A stretch of DNA of 64,000 nucleotides from Nectonema munidae. Lineage: Eukaryota; Nematomorpha; Nectonematoida; Nectonematidae. Each line of letters begins with the position of its first letter. Positions within the stretch are counted from its first letter, which is position 1. Below the pieces are notes generated by a model. That model was not told where the DNA came from. It did no database searches and saw only the letters and a list, made by a program, of their open reading frames with translations. Below, in pieces: positions 46,491 to 57,699 of the stretch. The stretch spans positions 620,001 to 684,000 of the forward strand of contig JAUIRK010000923.1 in assembly GCA_030549495.1 (NCBI GenBank). Reading direction: 5' to 3'. Both the position numbers and the translations under genes were made by a program.

Positions 46491-47582
46491 TATTCGCCAC
46501 AATTTCTGATTATTATTGATCAGAGAATTGATTTAACATGTGCATAAAACAAAAATAAAAACTTCACTTTTTTGGGACACCCTAATCTAGACCCTACACT
46601 CCTACCACTGGGCAATCTGCTGACTTAGTTTATTTGACTAAACTAGATTTTCACTAAGTTTATTTGATATTTTAAAGGGATAAACATTTTTATATCGCTT
46701 TTAAAGACCTTTCTCCCTCGCAGTTTGTAATTGCTATTGTAAGGAACATTCTTACTATTATACATAACTTATGCTTGAATGTATAGTTGTTAAAATGGAT
46801 GTGATTGTTACAGACATCTCTCTTTTAACTGCAAACATTTATCTAGAATCAATGTTTCCAAATGTCACTTGTACATGTTTTATGTGCGTGAGTTGGACTC
46901 AAAGTGACATATTCTGTTAAAAAACTAAACACATTCCTCAATTATGCATAGTCATTCGCTCGAATTAAAATCAAATATTTTGTAAATTTTCTTCATGGAT
47001 CACGATGAGTTTAAACTCAAAGAAATTCATCAACAAAACTTCCTTATTTGTATTAGTTTAGATACGCTCAGTAAAATTCTCAGCTTGATTTTCTATTTCA
47101 TCAACTGACACTAATTGAAATCAAAGATGAAGGAAATCAGACTTGCATTAACGGAAGATCAGTTTAAATCTTTTGAAGTTCGCTGCTTGTCACATTAAAT
47201 ATTTGAAAAAGTTTAAGAAAGCTTCAAAATCATTTAAATTTTCAAAGACTTACCTGCACAAAGAACATAATACGCCATTGGATTCATAGGCCGGGCAGTA
47301 GTGGTCTTCTGTAGACAATACTACATCATCATCATCATCATCCATTCGCTCTAATGAGCATGTCTTTGTCCTGGCGAGCCAAGATGGACCTTGAATTTGC
47401 AGCGACGTCTCCATCTTCCTTTCATTTCAGCATCTTCAATCTTCAGGGTAAACAATACTACATCATACACAAAAGCAAATTGTGAAATCATTATTTGCAA
47501 ATTTGGAAAGCAAAAATTGTATACGATTTTCAAATCTCTGTGATTTTAAAATTATTTCACATATAGCATACTTTGCACTTAT
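46491..47582. other. Spacer without a supported gene
   Basis: Around 46585-46650 the minus strand reads GATTGCCCAGTGGTAGGAGT, which resembles a tRNA box A and may be a truncated SINE. A short (ATC)n run lies at 47322-47342. The remainder is unassigned. Confidence 0.4.
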
Positions 47583-47586
47583 TTAA

Positions 47587-47708
47587 CTCTTTGAGGACCA
47601 GTGGGACACCAGTGTCCCAAGGAATCAAAATCGTCTGCTTTGAATATATAAAATTCCATTGAAAAAGAAAGCAGACGAATACTCTTGAAAATTTTGGTAT
47701 TCAAAGGG
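47587..47708. mobile_element. piggyBac-type MITE 1, 122 bp, TTAA-flanked
   Basis: TTAA at 47583-47586 and 47709-47712 encloses ends CTCTTTGAGGACC and the complement of CCCTTTGAATACC. It includes the CAGTGGGACACC/GTGTCCC hairpin and two copies of GCAGACGA in inverted orientation. A TTAA target site with CCC/CTC-starting ends is specific for piggyBac-type transposition. Confidence 0.75.
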
Positions 47709-47713
47709 TTAAA

Positions 47714-47721
47714 AGGGTTTG

Positions 47722-47754
<33 letters not shown>

Positions 47755-47755
47755 G
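47714..47755. repeat. (ATT)n microsatellite
   Basis: About 12 tandem trinucleotide units between the two small piggyBac MITEs. Confidence 0.8.
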
Positions 47756-47798
47756 AGATATGTAGATGGATATATTTTTTTAAATTTATTTTAATTAA

Positions 47799-47917
47799 CC
47801 CGTTAACGACCAGAATAATCAGACGATATCTAATGTAAAGCAGAAGATTTGTATTAAAGAGCTTTGATAAACGCAGACGATTTTATTTTTGTAAAGTAGA
47901 CATTGGGCGTTAACGGA
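47799..47917. mobile_element. piggyBac-type MITE 2, 119 bp, TTAA-flanked
   Basis: TTAA at 47795-47798 and 47918-47921 encloses ends CCCGTTAACGACC and the complement of TCCGTTAACGCCC. The interior has AATCAGACGATATC at the left and GCAGACGAT at the right. It is related to, but distinct from, MITE 1. Confidence 0.75.
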
Positions 47918-47921
47918 TTAA

Positions 47922-49064
47922 TATGACATTTAGTCTTTATTTTTATTTGTTTGATTCATCTCGAGTCTTCTTGTATTTAAATTTCTATAATTATAAAATA
48001 TCTTTTTAGATTACCAGAAGAAATTCTAAAAAGAAACCTACTAATTCAGTTTTGTTTTAAAAGTAGAAATGAAAGCATAAATGTAATGAGAAGGTACTTA
48101 AATTTTTAGCTTTTTTATGTTATAAAATAAAATTCCAAATTCCGAAAACTTGAAATATCTTCCAAACTGCCCCAAAGATGTCTTAGCTCTATAAATGTTT
48201 TGACGAAAATTTTTAAGGAAGGTGGTTAATTTTAACGCTTATCCTAAATTTATTAAATGTCTTTCAGTGAACCTGCTTTTTATGATTTATTTTTTACTTT
48301 TATTTCTTTCATTGTGCAAGCAGTATTTTTCTCAAAGCTCAAATTTTAAAGAGCTTTCTCTGAAAGTTCATGAAATGCTTGGAAGATCTTGTGTCATATT
48401 TTCCTAACAATTCTATTTCCCTAAACTAAATTATACGATGACCTATAAAAAGTATTTAATCATTTTGGAATACATGTGTATGAAAACGAACTTTCACTTC
48501 TTTATGTATAGTATAGTGATTGAAGATCAAAAATGTCATATTAAAGTTAAAGAGCAAAATTTTATCTACCACCTTTTCAAGTTGTTACAAATTATGCTTA
48601 CTCTTAACATCTTGAGAATCAGAATTTTTAGGTTCCTAGTCAAAACTGCCCAAAACCATAACGGCCCAAACCAAAAAGGCCCAAAACCGAAACGGCCCAA
48701 ATCTAAAACGACCCATACCAAAAAGCAAAACTCTCAAAATCCATAACGGCTCAAAGCCTATACGACCATAAACCGATACGGCCAAAAACCTGAAGGCTAG
48801 AGTAAGCTAGAACTACAATCTAAGAACACAAACTCTGATTTTCAAATACAGTTGGCCATCACTTAACCGGAAACAATCGGGCCTTAAAGATTTCGGATTG
48901 ACCATTTTCCAGAACAGTCATTTATTATGTCGGAATACACAAAGAAGAGAAGCTAAGCTTTATTTTACACATTTAAACTTTGCTGAAGTATCAAAGTTTA
49001 ATTAATGAAAAAATTATTTTAGAAAACTTTTACTTATTAGTTGGAAAACATTTACTATTTCAGT
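47922..49064. other. Region upstream of the KLHL gene, with a degenerate minisatellite
   Basis: A degenerate tandem repeat at about 48636-48795 has units like ACGGCCCAAAACC (12-14 bp). Its translation (GPNQKGPKPKRPKSK) is a by-product. The KLHL start exon should lie in or beyond this region, but I could not identify an ATG exon with confidence. Confidence 0.45.
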
Positions 49065-52000
49065 AATGAAGTTTTTTGTGATGTGAGGTTGGTCGCTGAT
49101 GGCATCTCTTTTCCATGTCACAAGCTAATCTTAGCCACTGCATCACCATACTTTTTGGAAATGTTTTCGAGTAGTCAACTTCCAGAATCAAATAGAGATG
49201 ACGTGGAAATTGATTCGATTTCTGGTAGTGACTTGGGTGAAATTATCAACTACATTTACACCAACGAAATCAACCTACTCACTACGAATGCTTGCGTAAG
49301 AAAGAGTGCACTCACATTCTCAATATGTTAATACTTTTTTTTGTAGTCACTGTACGAGGCATGCCATATACTTCAATTGAATACTTTGATATTGGAGGTT
49401 AGAGACTATTTGGAAGATAAAATTTCTGCAGAAAACTGGCTAAACATACTCGAACTTTCATATCTACACCAAGATCCTATTCTGAAAGAAATTACCCAAC
49501 GCTATGTGTTTAAAGGATTAAAGTTTGTCTACTTACTGAATTTGAATTATTTAAAATAATATGTTCCATTTTTTGGCTTGCTAATCTAAGTGATATATTA
49601 GGCTATTTTCTTTAAAACCGAAAAACAAAAATAAAGCTGTAAAAGGAATTTGAAAGCCCTATAGAACAAGGATATAAGATTATTTAATTGTATTTCTCTT
49701 TAGTTGTACCTCAAATCCGTTGGAACTTGGAAGGTAGAAACATCAGAAAAGTATCAAGAACAAAATGTATAAGCGTTCTGTTTCTTAACCTAAGCCGATT
49801 ATAAAGTACGTTCCAAAAACATGATCTTTCGTAAATTTGTCTATGGATTTATTCTTGAAGAGCTTATTTTGGCGAAATTAAAACCCAATGTGCTAATTCA
49901 AACTTTTTATGATAAACTTATTATAATTGTGCGTACAAGGTTATTAGATATAACTAAAAATGGTAAGTTCTCTTGTATTTTGATCATCATCACTAAGCGT
50001 ACATTGTCTGAAAGACCGGTTTTGGGTAGTAGCTTGAATTTGGGATAATGATCATCAAAGCTAAGTGTTGATGGCTAGTTGGTTGATGCTCATGCACAGC
50101 CACTGGACGTCAGTTCAAACCTCATGGTTTGAATAAAAAAGTGCAACTGTTGAGGCTTCAATAGCCGAAACCGGTCTTTCACACAGTGTACGCTTAGTGA
50201 TGATGATCGCATACGAGAGAACTTACAATTTCTAGTTATTTTTATGAGAAAGTTTACTGAAATATTGAAAAAAAAAGAAATATAAATCATTTTTTGAATA
50301 AATATATTCTAAAAAAATTCTATTTTAAAATAAGCTCGTTGATATATTTTTAAAAAGTTCCCGCTCATTCCAAGAAGCAACTTTCTTGGAATGTAAGGCC
50401 TTGGCAAATTTTGCAAAACTCCAGTATTTTATAAACTCAAAAGCAAAGGAGCTCATACCTACTTTGTAGTAGGAAAACGCATTGATACCTTTAGCATTAT
50501 TCAAATTGACAATCAATAAATTGAAAACGTTGAGTAAAGCTTTTATTTAACAAAATACCAGCAATAATATTTCGGTCACTATGACCTTCTTCAGATATAT
50601 ATGACATAAAATCTGATATATCAAAAAAGGTACTTTCCTGTTATCGCCCTACCACCCCAAAATGTTATAAAACATGTATTAAAGTACACAAATGTATTAA
50701 AAAAAACAAGTGAAAAATCTTTTAATCTGTAGGTGGATAAAATTCAACCATATCAAAAAGAATCGCATCAAACATATTACCACCATATATAATCGAAGAT
50801 GAATGACGCCAAAGAAACTCAGCTAAATATCCAGATAGCATCTCTCGATTAGTTCCATATTGCCTCTTGTTTCTTACCTTTGCAGAACGCCACACACGCT
50901 CAATATGTTGAGTATGGACTCTGGTTTTGGGATCCACAAAATTGCGGCTGTGATTTACTGTCTGATGTCGGTAATTTGGCACCCCTTTAACACCAAGTTG
51001 TCAAGTTTTCGAATCAATTCCTTTAAATTTTCCATTTATGGGCTTTTTTTTCTATGAAAAAGGTTTTGATTAATGATATATAGTAAGTTTAATGTAGGTT
51101 AGGTTAAAACAATACAAGAATATTTATCGTGGTAGAAGAGCGATGGGTCGTGGGGCGATAACAGGAAAGTACCCAAAAAAATCTCAAAATCTTTGATATA
51201 TAAAAGCATAAAATCATAGTGACCGAAATATTATTGCTGGTATTTTGTTAAATAAAAGATTTACTCAACGTTTTCAATTTATTTTCTTTACAACTTTTAT
51301 TTATTTATGAAGACTCATCGCCATTTTATATTAATTTTTAATATATTATATATTATATTGAAAATATATAAAAAAATATACATTTTTTATTATTTTATAT
51401 TAATCGCATCATCAACACAGCAGAAGCTCGGCTTAAGGATTGAATCTCTTCGTGAACCGGGTTATTTTTTTCCATTTCGTACATTATTATAACCAAAAGT
51501 TATAATAATCCATATTAAATGTATAAGACATTCTGTTTTTGTTATTTGACATAAAAGTTGAGGGCATTCTGGTGCAGGAGGAGTTGATTCAAATGATTTA
51601 AATTCATTTTAAAGATGAAGTTTATCCAGGGCATATTTAGATTTTGACTCGGATTTTTTCATTTCAGTCAAAAATGATATATATTTTATTCAATTTTAAA
51701 CACATACGCTCTTCTAACAAAACTTATTGGGAAAAAAGTAATTTGTCATCACAGAATCTTGCTATAGCCATTAATACTTCATGCAATTAATCAATCTCAT
51801 ATTTTAAGTATTGCTTGGGTTAATACCATTTTTTTTATTCCTTGAAAATAAACGCGACGTATTTGTTCAAGTTGGCGTCGAGTAGAATCGGAGTTTAGTG
51901 CAAGTATTTTCTCTAATCATAACTGACTTGACTATAAGTTGAGGCATTAATTTCCTGTTTGATTTTAATGAAAAAAAACCTCACCTTAATTTCAAAGTTG

Positions 52001-54336
52001 AGATGTATCGGAGGTAAAAAGTTTTGTATCCGCGCATGTGGATGCGGATGTCAGAATATATTATTTTAGCAGATGCAGATATGATGATTGCTATTCTAAC
52101 CAAACACAGGTTTTACACTTCTTAAAAATTATGCATAATTTTAAGAAGTAAGAATTTTTAGGATAAAGTAAAAATTGAAAAATTTCGAAAAAAATTTGCG
52201 GTATATAGAAAAAAGAAAAATGTTTGAAAATCGCGAATGCGGATGCTGAAACTTAAATGATCCATAGATGAGGATGTTAAGAGGATGTAAAAAATTTTCC
52301 GGTGAATCCGCATCTTTAATTCAAAGGTACACGGTATCTAAGCAGGTACTCCTCATCTAATGAAAAAATGTTTAGAATGTATATTTTAGTGTCAAATTTC
52401 ATATACAATTTTTGCAACTATAAAATAATGAGTGTGAAAAAAAAAATTATTTTTTATTCCTTTTCTTTTTGAGACACACTAAAGTAGCAAGCAGGATGAA
52501 GATGATTCGCGGTTTCATTAGGATGAATTTGGATCAGTTTTGCATGGACACAAATAAATGATGCGCGAAAAAAACTTTTTTTTTATTTGGCACATTCTTT
52601 ATTTCATTATGCATGTGAATAATAATCACATTATTTAGTCTTCAAAATCTGTAGCTCTTAAAAAGTTTAATTAGGCTTTATGCATGCCTGCTCTAAATCA
52701 TACTGCTTTCAATGAATTTTTAATGATATTTTGTATTAGAGATATTTTGGAAGAAAAATCCTTTGTTCAACTGTCTTTTCCTGTTTTCGAATTTCTCTGT
52801 GTGAACTCAGAAATCGCTGAAGAAAAAAAGTTCAAATTGATAGATATTTGGATTAGCGAGGACGTTGATAATCGTGTTGATTATGGGATGAATTTGGTTA
52901 AGAAGATTGCCTTGACTTTAGTGTCTATATGCTCGCTAGAAGACATATCAAGCAACATCCTTCTTGAAAGATGTATTGACTTCAAGGTGATATAATACAT
53001 TTTTGCAATTGTTAAAGATAATAATTGAATCAAAATTTTAGGATATTTACATCAAACTCCTTGAAAATAATCATGCTACTTTGCAAAAAGAACGCGAAGA
53101 AAAAAAAGTTCTAAATTTCCTTTTGAAAGAAAGCTCAAAGATAACGAAAGAGCTAAGCCTTTACTTATTTGGTGGGAGAGATGATGGCGTATTAAATTCA
53201 ATAGAATCCATCAATGACAAAGATGAAGTTACGTCACAAAAAGAGACGTTACCTTTTGCCAGAAAGAAGGCAGGATTTGCTTATCATAACGGTAAGGTAT
53301 ACTGCATTGGAGGCATTCCCAAATTAGATAAAAAGAATGATGCCTTTTGTTTTGATCAAAATGGGCACCAAGAACTAGAAGGCATGCAATCCTGTAGATC
53401 ATCTTTTGGTTGCGTTTTGTTGAAAGACCACATCTATGCAATTGGTGGCTTTGGTGAATATAATCGTATCTATAAATTTTATTTAGATTTCAAGCTTCAA
53501 ATTCAAATATTTTATAGAATGCTTAGGTAGTGTTGAGTGCTATTCACCTTCTTCTGATGAATGGACTCCATATGATCAACTTCCTCAAAGTATGGGTTAT
53601 TTAGCTGCAGCAACAAATGATGGTATGAGTGACTGTCAATGAAACAAAATGTAGTTTACACTGTTCCACATTAATTTAGAAGTACTCTATGCAATTGGAG
53701 GATATAATTCCTCGAATGATACTGCAACTTGCCTTAGAAGCGATCCTAGAGTTGGAAATTGGATGCCATTGGCTAATATGAACCATTGTCGCTCAAGTTT
53801 AGCCATATGTTGTCTTGGTGACTATATTTATGTCTTTGGTGGGTACAGTTCATTTTCATTTCTTTCCTCTGTTGAAGTCTACGATATTCGAAGAGACTCT
53901 TGGTCCATTCTAAGTAATATGCCCAATGAACGAAGATGTGCAAGTATGCTATTTCTTTTAAATAGAGATACGAATATATTTAAAAAGTTTATGATTTGAA
54001 ACTATTTCGTGAATAAGTTTCAGACAATGTAAAATCTTCTCTAAAAGGTTTAGCCAAAAAAATGAAAATACAATGTCTCACAAGTTATAAAAAATTTTAA
54101 ATAACTAACTTTTTGATTTATTTAGTATATTACCTTTATTTGTATCTTTCCTAGCATCCACACTTTTCAAAAACTTAATATATGTTGTCGGTGGAGAAAA
54201 TAGATTTGGCAGACTTAGCAGAGTTTTAATTTTTGATCCTTTGCAGAATATCTGGACCGATGATTGCATTTTTATGGATAAAGGAAGAACTGATCACGGC
54301 TGTTTACTTCTTGATGAAAGTTTTTTAAATGAATAA
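49065..54336 (+). CDS. BTB-BACK-Kelch (KLHL) protein gene, 5' end not found
   Basis: KLHL proteins are substrate adaptors of Cullin-3 ubiquitin ligases or actin-associated proteins. Exon A (49065-49295) gives the BTB domain: EVFCDVRLVADGISFPCHKL, LATASPYFLEMFSS and GEIINYIYTNEINL. Exon B (49347 to about 49505) starts SLYEACHILQLNTLI; its 3' end is uncertain. Exon C (52675-52986) is the BACK domain. Exons D (53042-53465), E (53518-53622), F (53680-53943) and G (54155-54336) encode six Kelch repeats with the double-glycine motifs YLFGG, YCIGG, YAIGG, YAIGG, YVFGG and YVVGG. D to G together are 975 nt and stay in frame to TAA, with AATAAA overlapping the stop. Introns are 51, 55, 52, 57 and 211 nt, plus one of 3.1 kb full of repeats. 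Exon A is preceded by a TTTCAG acceptor and has no ATG, so at least one 5' exon is missing. All domains are intact. Confidence 0.9.
49951..50245. mobile_element. tRNA-type SINE with an inverted partial copy beside it
   Basis: A plus-strand SINE (about 50070-50245) has a box-A-like GGCTAGTTGGTTGATGC and a box-B-like CAGTTCAAACCTC, followed by AATAGCCGAAACCGG and CACTAAGCG-type sequence read on the other strand. The 3' half of the same element is present inverted at 49951-50036 (GATCATCATCACTAAGCG ... AAAGACCGG). The pair could form a stem of about 80 bp in the KLHL pre-mRNA. Confidence 0.6.
50515..51284 (-). mobile_element. Merlin (IS1016/IS1595-type) element, deleted derivative
   Basis: Long terminal inverted repeats begin AATAAATTGAAAACGTTGAG at the left. 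They run, with a few gaps, for about 140 bp (through ATATTTCGGTCACTATG and TACTTTCCTGTTATCGCCC) and are mirrored at 51145-51284. The interior carries the end of a Merlin transposase on the minus strand. A clear 8-9-bp target duplication was not seen. It lies inside the large KLHL intron, in antisense orientation to the gene. Confidence 0.75.
50722..50982 (-). pseudogene. Merlin transposase C-terminal part (ISXO2-like domain)
   Basis: The 86-residue frame reads YRHQTVNHSRNFVDPKTRVH, then THTQHIE-type HTQHIERVWRSAK and MLSGYLAEFLWRHSS. In IS1595/ISXO2-type DDE transposases 'TVNHS..FVDP.TG.HTQ.IE..W' contains the third acidic catalytic residue (Glu of QHIE, present here) and 'YL.EF.WR' closes the domain. 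The upstream part, with the first two Asp residues, is not found between 50983 and the right inverted repeat, so this is an internally deleted copy. Confidence 0.8.
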
Positions 54337-54412
54337 TAAATTTGTTTCTTCACTTTCTCTATCAATTTTGATCTTAGTAAAGCGCCTATTTTGAATGAGT
54401 TTAAATATATTA

Positions 54413-54538
54413 CTGTTATGGCGTAAGGAGTAGTGGAAGTAGACTTTATTGAAAGAACAGTAACACGTAAAAAGGTAACCTTTTCGGTACTGTTCTTTCA
54501 ATAAAGTCTATTTCCACTACTCCTTACGCCATAATAGT
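54413..54538. repeat. 126-bp near-perfect palindrome just 3' of the KLHL gene
   Basis: ATGGCGTAAGGAGTAGTGGA at 54418 is mirrored by its complement ending near 54532. The arms pair for about 50 bp (through TTATTGAAAGAACAGTA) with one or two mismatches, and the centre AAAAGGTAACCTTTT is itself palindromic. It lies 77 bp after the stop codon. It may be a MITE, and if transcribed would form a long hairpin RNA. Confidence 0.75.
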
Positions 54539-56090
54539 TTACGGTACAAAGATAACATATACAATGTGAACTATATATATATATATATATACAAAAACAT
54601 TTAGTGGTGCTTTAGGATGTATTTACAAAGTATGTGAAAGCATGCTAAGCAGTCAGTGATACTCAAGGATCATTGTAACTTGTGAAAACACTTATTACAA
54701 TTACCAAACTCCCCTATGATGATAGGAACAGAAAACTGTTCCTATAAGAATGAAAAAACGTTAAAAGTAACAAATTAAAAAACAGTATACTGTAAATCAA
54801 GAAATTTTCGCGAATTGTGACCAAAAAATTTTTCACGTAATTTTATTTTGGCGAACGAACGCGTTGAGCTATTATCTGATTTTACATTATGTACTAAAAT
54901 ATTTTTTCTGTTACTAAACATGACATGCAATTGTTCTACTTCCTGTGTTTGTGCACAAATTCAAGTAAGTATTATCATCCTTTGCAGGGGAAGTACTTTT
55001 AGAGTAAAAAGTTTTTGTATTCATTTCAATGACAACTATACGTCAATTTATTACAAATGACACACTAATCTTCTCATTAAGAGAATAGAAAAGCCTATAT
55101 CATATATTTAGAAAACATGTTTTCTAGATGACTTAATTTTCACTTTATTCAGTCTTCATTTATATTGACAATAGACCTTAAATTCATTAAAAAGTATAAA
55201 ATCTTTTTTGTAAGGGACATTAATAATATTTTAAATTTATTAGTAGATTATATATTTGACACAGGGCTGGTAGTAGAAAAAATCGAAAGAATTATGCTAA
55301 AACCGTGTTTTCTTTTTTAGAGAACTAAGTTGGGCATTTTACCAGACTCCAAATCCACAAAAATCGTCTTTAGGCCCGTTTTCATTTTTGACTACTTTTC
55401 AAATTATAGAATTTTTGATTGTCTGCTCTTAATTTTTTAATTTTAACTAGTGACGGATATAGGTAATAATATATAGGGGCACTCTGTTATAATCTAAGAT
55501 TTTTTACCAGATTTCCTCTTTCTGTGTAACACTTTTTCTAATATGATACAGCAAATTATAAAATTACAGTTGATTTAACTTTGCACGTTACATTAATATT
55601 TCAATGTTACGAGTTCTTTGTAACAAATCACATGTGAAACACGGAAATAAGATCGGGAGAGCCCTACCTTTTTATATCCCTGTCCCTGATCAAATCTTTC
55701 CTTGATTCTAACCTAATAGTCACCCTTTTTCTTTAGTAAATTAACTTTATGTAATTTTTCATAGCAAATCAAAATTTCATAAAAATTTAGACTAAATGAG
55801 TTGGTTACTAATAATTTTTTTGCTAATTGTAAAATAATTTTGCTAAATTTTTAATTCCATTTTTTTCTAAAATAAAGTGATTGACTAACGAACTTTCAAT
55901 TGTTTTATTTAGTACTTCATTATTATTTAGGCTTTTAATATAAACAATTTTATAAAGAAATATTCTGCGCTGGTTAAAATCTACCTCTAGTTCATCTAAA
56001 GAAACAGAATATGTTTTTAATTTACCAGATGTTGATAAATGTTCAAATGCCCAAGTTTCTGATTTCCGAAGTGCTAACGCAATTGTTGAA
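54539..56090. other. AT-rich stretch, no supported gene
   Basis: A (TA)n tract lies at 54571-54593. Frames at 54848-55060 and (minus) 55823-56161 have no supporting motif; the latter overlaps the HTH fragment on the other strand. Confidence 0.45.
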
Positions 56091-56252
56091 TCTTTTGTCA
56101 AAAATAATTCAGTCAGCAAAAGAAAAAGATACAACAAAATAAGTGCTGAAAATAAAGTCAAAGTTGCAAAGTTTGCTTCTCTACATGGAAACTGTGCGGC
56201 TGCAAGACATTTTAGTAAAAAATTAGAGCATTCTTTAACGCTTTAAGTGCTG
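56091..56252 (+). pseudogene. Helix-turn-helix N-terminal fragment of a DNA transposon protein
   Basis: The plus-strand frame reads KRKRYNKISAENKVKVAKFA, then LHGNCAAARHFSKKLEHSL and a stop. The form 'YN..S.E.K.K.A..A...G...AARHFSKKL' is an N-terminal HTH found in transposase-derived proteins of invertebrates. Nothing of a catalytic domain follows, since the ATCT array begins 40 bp on. Confidence 0.45.
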
Positions 56253-56288
56253 GGCAAAATTTGTTCGCTCAAGTCAAAAGTCAAAAAA

Positions 56289-56424
56289 TATCTATCTATC
56301 TAACTATCTATCTATCTATCTATCTATATCTATCTATCTATATCTATCTATCTATATCTATCTATCTAACTATCTATATATCTATCTATCTACTATCTAT
56401 CTATCTAACTATCTATCTATCTAA

Positions 56425-56503
<79 letters not shown>

Positions 56504-56550
56504 ACTAACTATATCTATCTATCTATCTATCTAACTATCTATCTATCTAA

Positions 56551-56581
<31 letters not shown>

Positions 56582-56675
56582 ACTATCTATCTAACTATCT
56601 ATCTATCTAACTATCTATCTATCTATCTATCTATCTATATCTATCTATCTATCCATCCATCCATCCATCTATCCA
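56289..56675. repeat. (ATCT)n microsatellite, about 390 bp
   Basis: A nearly uninterrupted tetranucleotide array with AACT, ATAT and, at the end, ATCC variants. It produces a long plus-strand frame of IYLS repeats that is not a gene. Confidence 0.95.
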
Positions 56676-56677
56676 TC

Positions 56678-56707
56678 TAGCCAACTTTTATACTATATAG
56701 TTGGCTA
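56678..56707. repeat. Perfect 8-bp hairpin at the end of the ATCT array
   Basis: TAGCCAAC and GTTGGCTA enclose a 14-nt AT-rich loop directly after the array. Confidence 0.6.
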
Positions 56708-57699
56708 ACGCTTCTCTGCATAGGAAATGCCTTTGAAGCTTTGCCAAGCTATCGATGGACTATGTCACTTTTTTTAAAAAATTTCAATGTCTTCTAATTT
56801 TAACAAAATTCAATGAAACTTGATAAAAATTTGATACAATCAAAAACTTTTTCTTCTTAACACATATGTCAAGTTTGGTTGAAACTTTTCATTTTTATCT
56901 ATTTGGTTTTCATGCTGCATCATGCATGTAATGATTTCTAGAAGAAACTCCAGAGCCGTTGCTTTTCTCAGCTCCTCATAATTGGTAGATTTTCTCCTAA
57001 TGGCCAATTTTTAATCTCTCTTCCAACAGATCCTAAAAAAGGAAATCAAGCTAGAATGAGATTTATCCTTCAGGATTATAATTATTGTAAATACTTTTTT
57101 GTTCAACTCTCATATTATTTTGAAAAAACTAAAAAAATTTTCCCTCCTTTTTGAGGCCTTTTATTATTTTAAAAACTTTTAAATTAAAGGGGGGGGGGTG
57201 GGGGTTGGGGGAAATTTACATTATGGAAAAAATTTAACGGGGCGCTAAAAGTACTATATAAATTACAAAAACAAATTGTTATAAAGGCATTTAATCATTT
57301 TCAAACAGTTTTGTTTCCAATATATGGCATAAATGACCTCAAAGTTACTTGCATTGCACAGCTATATGTTTTTATAATTTTTTCTTAAGTTAAGACATTT
57401 GGGACAAGTTGAAAATTTTCAGGGGGGGGGGCAATAAATAAAACTGGGGGGGGGGGGGGGGGCAAAAAAAAAAAAGGGGGGGGGGGGGACTTGCACCAAA
57501 AGTATATAGGTAGCGCGGGCTCTGCTTTTAGGACATCTAGATATAAGATAAGAATATACACATTACACATGCTACATATATTGAGGAAACTTTTTTTTTC
57601 AAGTTATAATTTGCCATAGAATTATATTATGTTTTAAAATAATAAAGTTTACGTATGTGTGTGTGTATGCTAATTTATATTATAGGTACCTGGGGTGTT
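56708..57699. other. Spacer with poly-G tracts
   Basis: G runs lie at 57189-57198, 57422-57431, 57446-57462 and 57476-57488, separated by A-rich sequence. They probably belong to the poly-G repeat family. No gene. Confidence 0.5.

Noticed and set aside
48222-48407. 61-codon hydrophobic frame considered as the missing KLHL N-terminus
   Set aside because: It does not resemble a BTB N-terminal extension and has no donor in a suitable phase.
55823-56161. 112-codon minus-strand frame with a hydrophobic start
   Set aside because: The opposite strand carries an HTH motif over its upper half, and the frame itself has no motif.
56261-56680. 139-codon plus-strand frame of IYLS repeats
   Set aside because: It is the translation of the ATCT microsatellite.
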